From assembly GCA_963718405.1 (NCBI GenBank), contig CAVQYZ010000001.1:372001-436000 (forward strand): a stretch of 64,000 nucleotides of DNA, given 5' to 3'. The notes under the pieces are model-generated. The model had not been told where the DNA came from and ran no database searches. It was given only the letters and a program-made list of their open reading frames with translations. The position numbers and the translations under genes are program-made. Within the stretch, counting starts at the first letter, position 1. Each line of letters opens with the position of its first letter. The stretch is from Bog-756 sp963718405. GTDB taxonomy: Bacteria > Actinomycetota > Acidimicrobiia > Acidimicrobiales > RAAP-2. Positions 54,376 through 63,391 of this stretch are shown piece after piece.

Positions 54376-55169
54376 CCGTCGACTATTCGAAGCTCGGGGT
54401 CCGGCCCGGGGACCGTCTCCTCGACCTGGGCTGCGGCTTCGGTCGGCACGCCTATCAAGCGGCCCGGCTGGGAGCCCAGGTGGTGGCGTTCGACGCCGGC
54501 GCCGACGAGGTGCGCAATGTGCAGGACACCTTCGGGGCCATGGCGGTGGCCGGCGAGTTGGACGCGGCATCGGCCCGGGTGGGGGCCACCCGCGGCGATG
54601 CCCTCCTGCTGCCCTTCGCCGACGGGTCGTTCGACCGGGTCATCGCCTCCGAGGTCCTCGAGCACATCCCCGATGACGAGACGGCCATGGCCGAGCTGGC
54701 CCGGGTGCTCCGCCCCGGCGGGACCATGGCGGTGACCGTACCGCGGTGCGGGCCCGAGTTCGTCAACTGGGCCCTCTCCGACGAGTACCACAACGTGCCC
54801 GGTGGTCACGTGCGGATCTACCGCCAGAGCCAGCTGGTCGACCGGCTGCAGGGCACCGGTCTGAAGGCGGTCGGGAGCCACCACGCCCACGGTCTGCACG
54901 CTCCGTACTGGTGGCTCCGCTGCCTGGTGGGCCCGAAGAACGACACTCATCCGGCCGTGGCCACCTACCACCGGCTGTTGGTGTGGGATATCGAAAAGGC
55001 CCCGATGGTCACGCGTTACGCCGACCGGGTGCTCAACCCGTTGGTGGGCAAGAGCCTGGTCGTCTACCTGGAGAAGCCCTCAGAACCGGGTCACCGCACG
55101 TCCACCGACGAGCTGTCGGTCGAGCAGCCTGCTGGTGAACAGCCGTCCCGTGACGAGGTGTTGGTGTGA
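54369..55169 (+). CDS. Class I SAM-dependent methyltransferase
   Basis: A 266-residue methyltransferase. RLLDLGCGFGRHAYQAARLG near residues 17-36 is motif I, VVAFDAGADEVRNV motif II, GDALLLPFADGSFDRVIASEVLEH the post-motif segment and VLRPGGTMAVTVP motif III. The start is TTG 54369, overlapping the GT4 stop codon (CTTGCTGA), so expression is coupled. VNWALSDEYHNVPGGHVRIY is a substrate-side segment seen in members of this cassette. The C-terminal 25 residues are acidic and disordered. The stop overlaps the next GTG (GTGA). Confidence 0.9.
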   Translation: MLTVDYSKLGVRPGDRLLDLGCGFGRHAYQAARLGAQVVAFDAGADEVRNVQDTFGAMAVAGELDAASARVGATRGDALLLPFADGSFDRVIASEVLEHIPDDETAMAELARVLRPGGTMAVTVPRCGPEFVNWALSDEYHNVPGGHVRIYRQSQLVDRLQGTGLKAVGSHHAHGLHAPYWWLRCLVGPKNDTHPAVATYHRLLVWDIEKAPMVTRYADRVLNPLVGKSLVVYLEKPSEPGHRTSTDELSVEQPAGEQPSRDEVLV

Positions 55170-56269
55170 GGTCGATCCCCGACGTTCCCGGAGTGATGAG
55201 CGCGGCCCAGGTGGTGGCCACCGCCGAGTCCATCGCTTCCATCCAACGGCCCGACGGGATGATCCCGTGGTTCCCCGGAGGGCACTGCGATCCGTGGAAC
55301 CACGTCGAGGCCGCTATGGCCCTCACCGCGGCCGGCCTGGATGACCGAGCCGACCAGGCCTACCAGTGGCTGGTGGACACCCAGCTCCCGGACGGGAGTT
55401 GGTTCAACTACTACCTGACCACCGGCATCGAGGACGCCCGGCTCGACACCAACGTGTGTGCCTACCTGGCCACCGGAGCCTGGCACCGCTTCATCTCCAC
55501 CGGTGACATCGACGGCCTCGAGCAGCTGTGGCCGGCGGTCGAGGCCGGGGTGGACTTCGTCCTGCGGTGGCAACGGCTCGACGGCGCCATCCACTGGTCC
55601 CTCGACCCGTCGGGGTTCCTCGAGGAGTACGCCCTCCTCACCGGGTCCTCCTCGATCTATCACAGCCTCCGGTGTGCCATCGCCTGTGCCGAGCGGCTGG
55701 AGCATGAACGGCCGGACTGGGAGTTGGCCGCCGGTCGGCTGGCCCATGCCCTGGCCCACCAACCCGAGGCCTTCGCTCCCAAGGTCGAGTTCGCCATGGA
55801 CTGGTACTACCCGGTCCTCTCCGGTGCGCTCGGTGGCGAGGCTGCTCGCAGCCGGATCGACGGATCGTGGGACACCTTCGTCATGGAGGGCCGCGGCGTG
55901 CGCTGCGTGTCCACCGGCGAGTGGGTGACCGCGGCGGAGACCGCCGAGTGCGTCCTGGCCCTCGACGCCCTGGGCATGGACGAGGAGGCTCTCCGGCTCC
56001 TCAGCTGGGTCCAGGCCCTGCGCAACGAGGACGGCTCCTACTGGACCGGCATGGTCTATCCCGAGGAGGCCACCTATCCGCCCCTCGAGCGGTCGACGTA
56101 CACCGCCGGGGCCATGGTGCTGGCCGCCGACGCCCTCAGCCGGACCACTCCGGCATCGGGGCTCTTCCGGGGCGAGGGCCTGCCCAGCCATCTGGACCTC
56201 ACCGAGCCCGCTCCTGAGGCTCCGGTGGAGCCCGCCGTGCGGGCGCACGGGCAGAGCGGACCTTCCTGA
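55166..56269 (+). CDS. Prenyltransferase/squalene-oxidase repeat-like protein
   Basis: A 367-residue protein with an alpha/alpha-barrel fold of the prenyltransferase or terpene-cyclase type. Repeats of QRPDGMIPWFPGG, WLVDTQLPDGSWFNYY, FVLRWQRLDGAIHW and WVQALRNEDGSYWTGM show the QxxDGxW-like signature four times. A lone catalytic DxDD is not seen, so terpene cyclisation is not assured; a glycan-related alpha-barrel role is equally possible. GTG 55166 overlaps the preceding TGA. It ends the GT4/methyltransferase cassette and is followed by a hairpin at 56277. Confidence 0.8.
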   Translation: MRSIPDVPGVMSAAQVVATAESIASIQRPDGMIPWFPGGHCDPWNHVEAAMALTAAGLDDRADQAYQWLVDTQLPDGSWFNYYLTTGIEDARLDTNVCAYLATGAWHRFISTGDIDGLEQLWPAVEAGVDFVLRWQRLDGAIHWSLDPSGFLEEYALLTGSSSIYHSLRCAIACAERLEHERPDWELAAGRLAHALAHQPEAFAPKVEFAMDWYYPVLSGALGGEAARSRIDGSWDTFVMEGRGVRCVSTGEWVTAAETAECVLALDALGMDEEALRLLSWVQALRNEDGSYWTGMVYPEEATYPPLERSTYTAGAMVLAADALSRTTPASGLFRGEGLPSHLDLTEPAPEAPVEPAVRAHGQSGPS

Positions 56270-56276
56270 GTCGCAC

Positions 56277-56305
56277 CTCAACTCGGGCCGGTGGCCCGAG
56301 TTGAG
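56277..56305. terminator. Perfect bidirectional hairpin terminator
   Basis: CTCAACTCGGGCC and GGCCCGAGTTGAG form a perfect 13-bp stem with a GGT loop, centred between convergent stops at 56269 and 56345. No T tract, as is usual in high-GC actinobacteria. Confidence 0.8.
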
Positions 56306-56344
56306 TACGAGCTACGAGCCGAGCGTCGTGGTGGAGCCTCCCGC

Positions 56345-57040
56345 CTAGGAGACCCGGCGCAGGATCCGCAACGAGCCACACTCGCCGTCTTCCACGAACG
56401 CACCGTCGTTGAGGGCCGCCTGCCAGATGTCGAAGGGAGGGCGACCCCCGTCGGCGGGATCGGGGAACACGTCGTGGATGGCCAGCCAACCATCTTCGAC
56501 CACCTTGGAGGCCCAACCCCGGTAGTCGGCCCACGCCGGCTCTTCGCCGTGGCCGCCGTCGATGAAGCAGAAGGCCAGTGGGGTGGACCAGTGGGCCGAG
56601 ACCGTCGGGGAGTCGCCCACCACGCCGATCACCGAGGCCTCCAGCCCCGCTCCGATCAGGGTGCGCCGCCAGTGGGGGAGGGTGTCGATCCGGCCGGTGT
56701 CCGGGTCGACCAACGTGGTGTCGTGATGCTCCCACCCGGCCTGATTCTCCTCGGAACCGTGGTGGTGGTCGAGGCTGAACAGCACCGCCCCGGTCTCCTC
56801 GGCAGCGGCACCGAGATAGACGGAGGACTTGCCGCACCACGCCCCGACCTCCACGAAGGTGGCGTCTTCGAACGAGGCCCCGGCCCGTAGCGCCGCCAGG
56901 TACAGGGCCTCACCCTCGTCGTCGGGCATAAACCCGTTGGCGGCCCGGGCGGCGGCAAAGAGCTGGTCACGACGGTGCCTCCGCTCGTCCGACGGTCCGG
57001 AGGCCGGAGAGACGGTGGCGTCGGTCAGCGTTCGATCCAT
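56345..57040 (-). CDS. Class I SAM-dependent methyltransferase (Methyltransf_24-like)
   Basis: A 231-residue methyltransferase. ATFVEVGAWCGKSSVYLGAAA near residue 60 is motif I, with VEVG-x-W-CGKS typical of the Methyltransf_24 or class I group; LFSLDHHHGSEENQAGW near residue 90, with a His run in the motif II position, and FCFIDGGHGEEPAWADYRGW near residue 165 are characteristic. GWLAIHDVFPDP is the C-terminal strand. It is convergent with the GT4 cassette and is likely part of the same pathway, as methyltransferases of this type often flank it. ATG 57040 starts MDRTLTDATV. Confidence 0.84.
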   Translation of the reverse strand: MDRTLTDATVSPASGPSDERRHRRDQLFAAARAANGFMPDDEGEALYLAALRAGASFEDATFVEVGAWCGKSSVYLGAAAEETGAVLFSLDHHHGSEENQAGWEHHDTTLVDPDTGRIDTLPHWRRTLIGAGLEASVIGVVGDSPTVSAHWSTPLAFCFIDGGHGEEPAWADYRGWASKVVEDGWLAIHDVFPDPADGGRPPFDIWQAALNDGAFVEDGECGSLRILRRVS

Positions 57041-57099
57041 CGGGGCAGCCTCTCACGCCTCCGGCCCCCGAACCATCCGGGCCGGCCCACGCCCTGCCC

Positions 57100-59508
57100 T
57101 CAGTGGTCAGAGGATCCGACGGTGATGGCCGTCAGGACCAAGGGCTGACCCGCCTCCCGACCCGCGACGGCCGGGGCCACGGTCACCCGGTTGATGCCGG
57201 TGTGCAGGGTCAGGGTGGCCAGCACGGAGTCGCCCGTACGGGCTGAAGGCACCACCGTTCCGCTCGAATCGGTCACCACTACGGCCGGCTGGCTCGTGGT
57301 GGTCAGGTGGATCTGCAGCTGCACCTGGTGGCTCGCATCACTGGACAGGTAGAGGGTCCCGCCCCCGGTTGTCACGGGGTCGTGATGGCGGGTGACGAGA
57401 TTCCATCCGCCGCCCGGGTAGACCCGGATGCCGTTAACCGAGCTGGAGAAGCCGGCTAGGGGGGTGGTGACCGAAGCGGCTTTTCGGGGGTCGATGGAGA
57501 GGGCCAGGTTCTGGTACTGCAGAGTGACGGTCCCGTTCTTCGGGGTGCGGTAGTGGGGACCCACCTGCCTGATGGTGGCGCAGGGACGCACGGAGGACTC
57601 GAGCTTGGTCGTCTGGTTGTGCACGTCGTCGTCGGTGAGGACCCCGGTCCAACCGTTGTGCTTCAACCCCACCCACAGCGGATACTCGAATTCGATCGAG
57701 TTGTCGATGGCGGCCTGTCGGCACGTCGACTGGGCCAGGGCTGCCGTCACCGACTCGTAGGCCGGCGCTACCTTCCCGGCGTTCTTTCTGCAACAGGCGG
57801 CAAAGTACGGTTCCAGATAGGAGGCGTCGTAGGCCGCCTCATAGCTCCGGCTGGGCACGAGGGGCCGGGTGGTGTTGTCCAGCAGTTGAGGCAGGCAGGC
57901 CACCACCAGCAGCACCAGAACCACCCGGCTCACCCACACCGAGAATCTCGACAGCGCCACCGCGATCACCGCGCTCCAGGCCACCAGGAGCGGGAGGGCA
58001 TAGCGCGAGTCCCAGATGCCCCATTTGGCGATGAAGGTGAACAACAGATAGCCGCACGAGAGCCCCAGGCCCAGCAATAGCACGGTCCACAGCCGGCGGC
58101 CACCGCGCCGGACCCCTACGGCCAGCACCACCAACGACACCACTACCAGGATCACCTCCCACGGGTTGGCGCTGAGGGTCTCGGTCTTCTGGGTCGATGA
58201 GTAGTCCTTGACGGTGAAGGCCCGGTACGCGGGGGTCACGCTGTAGTTGGGGTTGTCCTGGGCCACATGGAACAGGTTGAACGCATCCGACAGCGCCTCC
58301 AGGGCCACCCGGCTCACGTAGTACTCCGGCCCCGAACGGCCGTTCCCGATGTGGAAGTTGTTGGCCATGCTCCGGGTCACGTTGGCCGCCCCGGCCTGGA
58401 AGGAGAACGGTGAGCTGGCCGCGGTCGACGACGCCGGACCGAACGGTGAACCGAATAGCTCGGCATTCTGCGCCGCGAAGGGGCCGACCACGACCAGTGC
58501 GGCCACACCACCGACGGCCAACAGGGCCAGGACCCGGCGGAACAGCACCTCTGGGTCCACGGTGTTCCGCAGCCGGTATAGGGCCACGCCCACCAGGACC
58601 ACCGCGGCAGGCCCCAGCATCAGCGGGATGGTGGCCTTGGTCATATAGCCCAGTCCGACCGCCACCCCCAGAGCCACCGCCCGGGCCGGCCACCCGGCGC
58701 CGAGCGAGAACGACGCCGCCACCACCAAGAGCCCGATCCCAATGGCCGCGGCGAAGTAGTCGTTTTCGGTGCTGGTGGCCAACAGGACGCCTGACGGGAT
58801 GGTGGCGCACAGCACGGCGGCCACGATCTGCACGGAGCGGGACGCCCCCAGTAACCGGGCCAACTCGGTAACGCCTACGACGCTGATCACCGCGGCGGTC
58901 AGAGCCACGCCGACATCGAAGCGGTCGGTGCCGGTGAGCAGGTGTACCAGGGCCAGGTTGTACTCATCCAGTGGGGCGAACCCCACCTGGGGCAGGTAGT
59001 GGGTGGCGAACGGGGAGATGGTCCGGTTCTGGATCCAGTGCTCCACCCGGGCCAGGTGGTAGACGAGCGAGTCGGCGTTGCTCGGTAGGTACCGCGAGCC
59101 CACGGCCACCAGGATTCCGAACAGCGCCACCAGAACGCCCAGCCAGACGCAGTCCTCGATGCTCAGGACACGGAGGGACGTACGGATGGGAAGGTGGCCG
59201 GGGCCATGGTGTCGGAGGCCCGACACGAAGGTCAGCAGAGGCCTCCGGTCCGCCACCAACAGGGCCACCGTCACGATGCCCCAGGCCACCGCGGTGACCC
59301 CGGCCGTGTAGTGGTGGCCGATGCTGGCGACCTCGGTGATGACCAGGACCAGAAGTTCGAAGACCAGAAACGCCAGGACCAGAGCCCCACGCACCGAAAG
59401 GGCGGCGAAGCCCAAGCGGTCCCGGTGGACCGCGACCAGCAGCCACAAGAGCGCCAGTGGGGCCAGGGTCAGCAGCAGCATGATGCCGGTGCTCTCGGTC
59501 GCACCCAT
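57100..59508 (-). CDS. GT-C family membrane glycosyltransferase-like protein
   Basis: A large polytopic membrane protein of about 802 residues. From ATG 59508 (MGATESTGIMLLL) there are about 12 helices. SRYLPSNADSLVYHLARVEHW near residue 140 is the extracytoplasmic first loop with an Asp, as in GT-C enzymes, then NRTISPFATHYLPQVGFAPL. A hydrophilic extracytoplasmic C-terminal domain of about 270 residues follows (VNGIRVYPGGGWNLVTRH). This topology suits a polyprenyl-phosphate-sugar-dependent transferase at the outer membrane face. An upstream start at 59613 would add a non-membrane leader. No frame breaks, unlike the three related-topology genes at 28-36 kb. Specificity unknown. Confidence 0.75.
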   Translation of the reverse strand: MGATESTGIMLLLTLAPLALLWLLVAVHRDRLGFAALSVRGALVLAFLVFELLVLVITEVASIGHHYTAGVTAVAWGIVTVALLVADRRPLLTFVSGLRHHGPGHLPIRTSLRVLSIEDCVWLGVLVALFGILVAVGSRYLPSNADSLVYHLARVEHWIQNRTISPFATHYLPQVGFAPLDEYNLALVHLLTGTDRFDVGVALTAAVISVVGVTELARLLGASRSVQIVAAVLCATIPSGVLLATSTENDYFAAAIGIGLLVVAASFSLGAGWPARAVALGVAVGLGYMTKATIPLMLGPAAVVLVGVALYRLRNTVDPEVLFRRVLALLAVGGVAALVVVGPFAAQNAELFGSPFGPASSTAASSPFSFQAGAANVTRSMANNFHIGNGRSGPEYYVSRVALEALSDAFNLFHVAQDNPNYSVTPAYRAFTVKDYSSTQKTETLSANPWEVILVVVSLVVLAVGVRRGGRRLWTVLLLGLGLSCGYLLFTFIAKWGIWDSRYALPLLVAWSAVIAVALSRFSVWVSRVVLVLLVVACLPQLLDNTTRPLVPSRSYEAAYDASYLEPYFAACCRKNAGKVAPAYESVTAALAQSTCRQAAIDNSIEFEYPLWVGLKHNGWTGVLTDDDVHNQTTKLESSVRPCATIRQVGPHYRTPKNGTVTLQYQNLALSIDPRKAASVTTPLAGFSSSVNGIRVYPGGGWNLVTRHHDPVTTGGGTLYLSSDASHQVQLQIHLTTTSQPAVVVTDSSGTVVPSARTGDSVLATLTLHTGINRVTVAPAVAGREAGQPLVLTAITVGSSDH

Positions 59509-59672
59509 GCTCCCGGTGGCCCCACTACCCGGACTCTCCCCGTCGTACTCACCCCGGACGACGACCCTACACCGAACCGGGCCCCGAGTCCGGAGTTGTG
59601 GGGCCCCGATCACGCTCTCCTTTACGTCAGGAAGGGCTCAGGTTGCGAAGGGTGCGGACGCCCCCCGCCGAG

Positions 59673-62267
59673 CTAAGGCGTCGACGGCAGCCCCAGGGTC
59701 TCGGTGAGGACCGCCGCCAGTCCGGATCCCTCCCGCTGCCCGAAGGCCACGTTGATGGCCAGCCGCTCGAGGATCTGGTCCACGGTTCGCCCGCCGGCGG
59801 CCAGAGGGTGGGTCTCGACGAAGTCGGTGACCTGCCCGGCCAACGCCGAGGGGGTGCACAGGCCCCGGATCCCGTCCAACATGCGGGGCAGGATGTTGGA
59901 CGGGAAGGTGGCCACCAAGGTGTCCCACTCCTTGGTGACCCGGGTCCACGCCGCTGGTCCGGTGGTCCGGTTGGCCACCAGCAGCTGCAGCACGAACGGG
60001 GCATTCTGGGTCCGTACCTCGGACAGGGCCAGATCGAAGGTGCGCTGGGCCAGTTCTTCGCTCCGGAACGAGGTCAGGGCGTACAGGTAGCGGTTCTCCT
60101 CCTGCGGATTGGCCGGGGCCCGGTACCGGGCCAGGAAGGCCTGGTACTCGGTCTCCCCGCCCTGTGAGGCCACGATGTCCAAAATGGCCGACTCGGTGTC
60201 CGGGTGCAGGGTGGTGGTGGCGTCGGCGAAGCGCCGGGCCGCTTCGGCCTGGATGTCGGGGTCCTCGCCGATGGTTCCCAGTGTCCGCAGGACCGACGAC
60301 CGCAGCGAAGGGGTGCGCTCGCCATCGTCGTCACGGGGATCCCAGCCCAGCTCCACGGCCAGGGGCCCGAGCAGGGTGCGAACGGCCAGTGACAGGACCG
60401 GTCGGTCCCCGTCGGGGATCACCCGGTCGAACAGGCCGAGGGCGCCGAGGACCACCGACCACACGCTGGGGTCGGTCTCGGCCGAGGCCACCAGGGCCTG
60501 GCTCAACCGCAACAGATCCGAGAGCGGGGCGTCACCCGAGAGGGAGGCGGCCCAGGTGTCGGAGACCAGGTTGTAGCGCTCCAGGGGGGCGAGGTCGGTG
60601 AGCCGGTCGGCCAGCTGGGTCACGACACCGGTGGGGTACGACACCCGAAAGTACCCGGACCCCCCGGCATTGACCAGTTGGGTGGCCGGGTGGGTGGGGA
60701 TGGTCCCCGCCGGGCTCCCGGCCCCGGTCAACAAGGTGGGTTGCGAGTCGGCCTCCTTACTCAGGAGGGAGCGGGTCAGTACCGGCACCAGCCACTCCGT
60801 GCCGATGTTCCCGCCCGGCTCCCCACGGTAGGAGAAGGGGGCCTGGCTGAGGGATCCGTCCTCGCCCACCCGGATCAGCGGGTAGCCACCCTGATTGATC
60901 CAGGTGTCCATGATGGTGCGCACGGCACGGCCGCTGGCGCGTTCCAGGGCGTCCCACAGGTCCGAGGTCTCGGTGTTGCCGTGGCTGTGGGTGGTCAGAT
61001 AGTCGGTGATGCCCTCACGGAAGACGTCAGGCCCCAAAAACTGCTCCAGCATGCGCAGCACGCTGCCGCCCTTCTGGTAGGTCAGGACGTCGAACATGCC
61101 CTGGGCCTCTTCGGGCCGGCCCACCGGAAACTCCACCGGCCTGGTGGCGTAGAGCCCGTCGACGGCCATGGCCGCTTCCCGCTCGACCCCGAAGCTGACC
61201 CACCGCTGCCACTCCGGGCGGAAGGCGTCCACCGCCAGCACCTCCATGAAGGTGGCGAAGGCCTCGTTCAGCCAGATCCCGTTCCACCACCGCATGGTGA
61301 CCAGGTCCCCGAACCACATATGGGCGATCTCGTGGCAGATCACATCGGCCACCCGCTCCAACTCCACCCGGGCGGCCTGGGACGGGTCGACCAGCAGGGC
61401 TGACTCCCGGAAGGTGACGCACCCGAGGTTCTCCATGGCCCCGAAGGCGAAGTCGGGGATGGCCACCAGGTCCAGCTTGTCGGCCGGGTAGGGGAGTCCG
61501 AAGTACTCGGTGAAGAAGCGGAGGGCGTGGGCGCCCACGGTGAGGGCGAAGGGGGTGAGGCCGGCCTGGCCGGGCCGGTGCACGATGCGCAGCGGCACCC
61601 CGTTTACGTCCACCGGTTCGGTGACCTCCAGCGGCCCGACCACGAAGGCCACCAGGTAGGTGGACATGATCATGGTGGGGGCGAACTGCACCCGGCGCTT
61701 CCCACCGGGCTCGGGGCTCTCTTTCACCACCGAGCTGTTGGAGAATGCGGCCAGGGCGTCGTCCACCACCAGGGTGATCTCGAAGGTGGCCTTGAGTTCG
61801 GGCTCGTCCCAACAGGGGAAGGCCCGCCTGGCGTCGGTGGACTCCATCTGGCTGGTGGCGATGACGTGCTCCACCCCGTCGTTATCGGTGAAGGTGGAGC
61901 GGTAGAACCCGTGGAGCTTGTCGTTGAGGATGCCGGTGAAGCCCAGATGCAGGGTGGCCGGCCCCGGGGGGATCGGCTCGGCGAAGGTCAGGATGGCCCG
62001 CTCCTCGTCGGCGTCGAGGTCGATGCGGACAGGGGTCAAGGCGTAGCCACCGTCGGGATTCCCGTCGTTGAGTTCGGCGAAGGTGATCTCGAGCTCGGCG
62101 GCGTTGAGGGTGACGGTGGCGGTGGGCTCGACCACGGTGACATCGATCTCGACATCACCGGCGAAGGTGGCCGCCGGCAGGTCAGGCGTGAGCACCAGGC
62201 GGTAGGCCAGGGGTCGGACCGACGTGGGGAGAAGGTAGGAAGGGCTTTCATTTGTCAGAGTGCTCAT
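59673..62267 (-). CDS. pepN: Aminopeptidase N (M1 family zinc metallopeptidase)
   Basis: A zinc aminopeptidase of 864 residues that trims N-terminal residues from peptides in the cytoplasm. FGAMENLGC near residue 276 is the exopeptidase GAMEN motif; CHEIAHMWFGDLVTM gives HExxH at about 312-316, and WLNEAFATFMEVLAVD supplies the third zinc ligand. Length fits the actinobacterial PepN, including a C-terminal helical ERAP1_C-like domain. ATG 62267 (MSTLTNES) is chosen; a start at 62309 would overlap the divergent kinase gene. The kinase starts 24 bp away in the opposite direction, so promoters overlap. Confidence 0.95.
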   Translation of the reverse strand: MSTLTNESPSYLLPTSVRPLAYRLVLTPDLPAATFAGDVEIDVTVVEPTATVTLNAAELEITFAELNDGNPDGGYALTPVRIDLDADEERAILTFAEPIPPGPATLHLGFTGILNDKLHGFYRSTFTDNDGVEHVIATSQMESTDARRAFPCWDEPELKATFEITLVVDDALAAFSNSSVVKESPEPGGKRRVQFAPTMIMSTYLVAFVVGPLEVTEPVDVNGVPLRIVHRPGQAGLTPFALTVGAHALRFFTEYFGLPYPADKLDLVAIPDFAFGAMENLGCVTFRESALLVDPSQAARVELERVADVICHEIAHMWFGDLVTMRWWNGIWLNEAFATFMEVLAVDAFRPEWQRWVSFGVEREAAMAVDGLYATRPVEFPVGRPEEAQGMFDVLTYQKGGSVLRMLEQFLGPDVFREGITDYLTTHSHGNTETSDLWDALERASGRAVRTIMDTWINQGGYPLIRVGEDGSLSQAPFSYRGEPGGNIGTEWLVPVLTRSLLSKEADSQPTLLTGAGSPAGTIPTHPATQLVNAGGSGYFRVSYPTGVVTQLADRLTDLAPLERYNLVSDTWAASLSGDAPLSDLLRLSQALVASAETDPSVWSVVLGALGLFDRVIPDGDRPVLSLAVRTLLGPLAVELGWDPRDDDGERTPSLRSSVLRTLGTIGEDPDIQAEAARRFADATTTLHPDTESAILDIVASQGGETEYQAFLARYRAPANPQEENRYLYALTSFRSEELAQRTFDLALSEVRTQNAPFVLQLLVANRTTGPAAWTRVTKEWDTLVATFPSNILPRMLDGIRGLCTPSALAGQVTDFVETHPLAAGGRTVDQILERLAINVAFGQREGSGLAAVLTETLGLPSTP

Positions 62268-62290
62268 GGTGGGCAGGCTACCGTCGGGCC

Positions 62291-63352
62291 GTGCAACCAC
62301 GTGATTCATCAGGCCCCGAATTCGCTGACGACGGTCAACCGGCCGGGGACCGGACTCCCAGGCTCGACGTCGTAGCCGTGGGCAACGCCCTGGTCGATGT
62401 GCTGGCCTCGGCCGACCAGGCCACCCTGGACGCCCTGGACCTGGTCAAGGGGACCATGGCCCTGGTGGACCACGAGCGATCGGAGGCCATCTACGCCGCC
62501 ATGGGCCCGACCACCGAGGCCTCCGGCGGTTCGGCGGCCAACACCATGGCCGGGGTGGCCGCTCTGGGAGGCCGGGCCGCCTTCCTCGGGCGGGTGGCCG
62601 ACGATCAGCTGGGCCAGGCCTTCACCCACGACATCCGCACCATCGGGGTGGCCTTCGATCCCACCCCCGCTCCGGCCGGAGGCTCATCGGTGACCGGTCA
62701 CTGCCTGGTGCTGGTGACCGAGGACGCCGAGCGCACCATGGCCACCTACCTGGGGGTGGCCTCCGAGTTCGGGGCGGCCGACCTCCATGACGGACACCTG
62801 TCCTCGGTCCAGGTGCTGTACCTCGAGGGCTATCTCTGGGAGCAGCCGTCGGCCAAGGCCGCCATGCGGGGGGCCATCGACCTGGCCCACGCCTCGGACG
62901 CCTCGGTGGCCCTGACGGTGTCGGACCCCTTCTGCGTACAGAACCACCGCGACGAGTTCCTGGAGCTGGTGCACAACGATCTGGAGATGCTCTTCGCCAA
63001 CGAAGAGGAGATCATGTCCCTCTTCGGTGTGGTGACCTTCGACGATGCGGTCGAGGCCGTAACGGAAACGGGCGTGCTGGCCGTGCTGACCCGGGGGGCG
63101 GCCGGATCCGTGGTGGTCACGGCGTCCGGCCCGGTGGAGGTGCCGGCGGCACCGGTCGACCGGGTGGTGGACACCACCGGGGCGGGCGATCTCTTCGCCG
63201 CCGGCTTCCTCTACGGGATCACCAACGGGCTGTCACCGGAAGAGTCGGCCCGCCTGGGCAGCGTGTGTGCCGCCGAGGTCATCTCCCACGTGGGGGCCCG
63301 TCCCCAGGCCGACCTGCGGAGTCTGGCTGTGGCCGCCGGCCTGTTCGCCTGA
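62291..63352 (+). CDS. PfkB-family carbohydrate kinase (adenosine kinase-like)
   Basis: A ribokinase-fold sugar or nucleoside kinase of about 353 residues. VVAVGNALVDVLASADQATL near residue 27 is the N-terminal strand; ASGGSAANTMAGVAALGGRAAFLG near residue 75 is PfkB signature 1; VDTTGAGDLFAAGFLYG near residue 293-309 is signature 2, with the catalytic Asp at about 300. NSxxAN and DPFC segments resemble actinobacterial adenosine kinase-like proteins. GTG 62291 starts VQPRDSSGPEF; an upstream ATG at 62252 would overlap the aminopeptidase gene. It is divergent from pepN. Substrate not determined; adenosine or a related sugar is likely. Confidence 0.9.
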   Translation: MQPRDSSGPEFADDGQPAGDRTPRLDVVAVGNALVDVLASADQATLDALDLVKGTMALVDHERSEAIYAAMGPTTEASGGSAANTMAGVAALGGRAAFLGRVADDQLGQAFTHDIRTIGVAFDPTPAPAGGSSVTGHCLVLVTEDAERTMATYLGVASEFGAADLHDGHLSSVQVLYLEGYLWEQPSAKAAMRGAIDLAHASDASVALTVSDPFCVQNHRDEFLELVHNDLEMLFANEEEIMSLFGVVTFDDAVEAVTETGVLAVLTRGAAGSVVVTASGPVEVPAAPVDRVVDTTGAGDLFAAGFLYGITNGLSPEESARLGSVCAAEVISHVGARPQADLRSLAVAAGLFA

Positions 63353-63391
63353 TCTGCTCCGGGGAGCGGTGCTCAGCGCTCTCGGTCGCGC

